Assembly (NCBI GenBank): GCA_016710165.1
Contig: JADJLJ010000002.1
Coordinates: 372,001-436,000, forward strand
DNA: 64,000 nucleotides
DNA from: Chitinophagaceae bacterium
Lineage (GTDB): Bacteria > Bacteroidota > Bacteroidia > Chitinophagales > Chitinophagaceae
Direction of reading: 5' to 3'
This document shows positions 63,636-64,000 of the stretch, in pieces (within the stretch, counting starts at the first letter, position 1; the number at the start of each line of letters is the position of its first letter). The position numbers were made by a program, and so were the translations under genes. The notes beneath the pieces were generated by a model. That model did no database searches, was not told the DNA's origin, and saw nothing but the letters and a program-made list of their open reading frames with translations.

Positions 63636-64000
63636 TCACCGGATCATCCGGTTGTACAAAGCTTCGTATTGCGGAACTATCTTATCAATATCGAACTTCT
63701 TGGCCTGGGCCAGTGCATTGGCTTTAAAGGTTTTCAGCGACTCATCGTCTTTTAATATTACCAGTGCATTTTTACTCATGTCATCCACATCGCCCACATC
63801 ACTCATGAAACCACTGTAGCCATTTACATTTATTTCAGGCAAACCACCGGCATTGGTGGATATCACAGGAACCTCGGCTGCCATGGCTTCCAATGCAGCC
63901 AGGCCAAAGCTTTCGTACTCACTGGTGAGTAAGAACAGGTCGGCGATCGGCAATATGTCTTCCATCTGTTCCTGCTTGCCCAAAAACTTAATGTCTTTGT
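63636..64000 (-). CDS. bshA: N-acetyl-alpha-D-glucosaminyl L-malate synthase BshA (5' part outside window)
   Basis: The last about 121 codons of a GT4-family glycosyltransferase; the frame is open to the window edge, so the start is missing. The segments KFLGKQEQMEDILPIADLF and LTSEYESFGLAALEAMAAE, with the EX7E-type nucleotide-sugar site, followed by VPVISTNAGGLPEI, are typical of BshA, which joins GlcNAc to L-malate as the first step of bacillithiol synthesis. Other GT4 enzymes share parts of this, so the call rests on the whole C-terminal pattern. It converges with the EnvC-like gene, whose stop abuts its own. Confidence 0.85.
   Translation of the reverse strand, partial: KDIKFLGKQEQMEDILPIADLFLLTSEYESFGLAALEAMAAEVPVISTNAGGLPEINVNGYSGFMSDVGDVDDMSKNALVILKDDESLKTFKANALAQAKKFDIDKIVPQYEALYNRMIR

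Noticed and set aside
1..64000. CRISPR array, prophage, transposase or toxin-antitoxin pair.
   Set aside because: I looked for regularly spaced repeats, integrase or transposase motifs and small paired genes and found none.

Overview
The window looks like a chromosomal segment of a Bacteroidota bacterium, most likely of the Chitinophagaceae/Sphingobacteriia type (inference). Direct signs are gliding and type IX secretion genes (gldF, gldG, gldJ, porV), secreted proteins with type A and type B type IX sorting ends, a MurF-alanine racemase fusion, a long two-component propeller sensor kinase, and TAnnTTTG -7 promoter elements with almost no Shine-Dalgarno sites. No prophage, insertion sequence, CRISPR array or rRNA was seen. 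One tRNA-Ser(GGA) is present.

Layout. 1-7.1 kb: gamma-carbonic anhydrase (cut by the window edge), a secreted patatin with a beta-barrel, a class III aminotransferase, a secreted unknown and a penicillin acylase-like hydrolase. 7.2-11.4 kb: a membrane protein, its winged-helix regulator, creD, a Coq4-like gene, diacylglycerol kinase and a DUF1361 protein; two matching dyads mark probable operators. 11.4-16 kb: a large propeller plus barrel protein, a metallo-hydrolase and methylmalonyl-CoA epimerase. 16-25.8 kb: iscS-iscU-iscA, a proline-run protein, gldF-gldG-terC, murF-alr and lspA. 25.9-28.1 kb: two lipoproteins. 28.5-29.9 kb: fumC. 30.1-39.9 kb: a nine-gene L-fucose operon (three GH29 fucosidases, fucose permease, mutarotase, fucose dehydrogenase, lactonase, ketodeoxyfuconate dehydrogenase, diketodeoxyfuconate hydrolase) that lacks fuconate dehydratase. 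40-46.8 kb: surface repeat proteins and a sensor kinase/response regulator pair. 46.8-54.7 kb: crotonase, B12-binding protein, gltX, two paralogous lipoproteins around a polysaccharide deacetylase, tatD, tRNA-Ser and murF. 54.8-64 kb: gldJ, porV, ispF, a type B sorted protein, dut, a DUF4292 lipoprotein, an EnvC-like protein and the end of bshA.

Sequence quality matters here. Eight genes, including the normally essential gltX and murF, are split by single-base indels, mostly in homopolymers. In every case correcting one or two bases restores a full-length family-sized protein. I annotate these as single genes and treat the breaks as probable assembly errors, with programmed or phase-variable slippage as the less likely alternative.

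The most interesting items are the operator-regulator-CreD-Coq4 module, an unannotated 49-codon small reading frame with a strong terminator upstream of gldF, the fucose operon with its missing dehydratase and a fucose dehydrogenase whose YxxxK lysine is asparagine, a compositionally foreign tail on the third fucosidase, the gldJ-porV locus without porU, and near-leaderless promoters.
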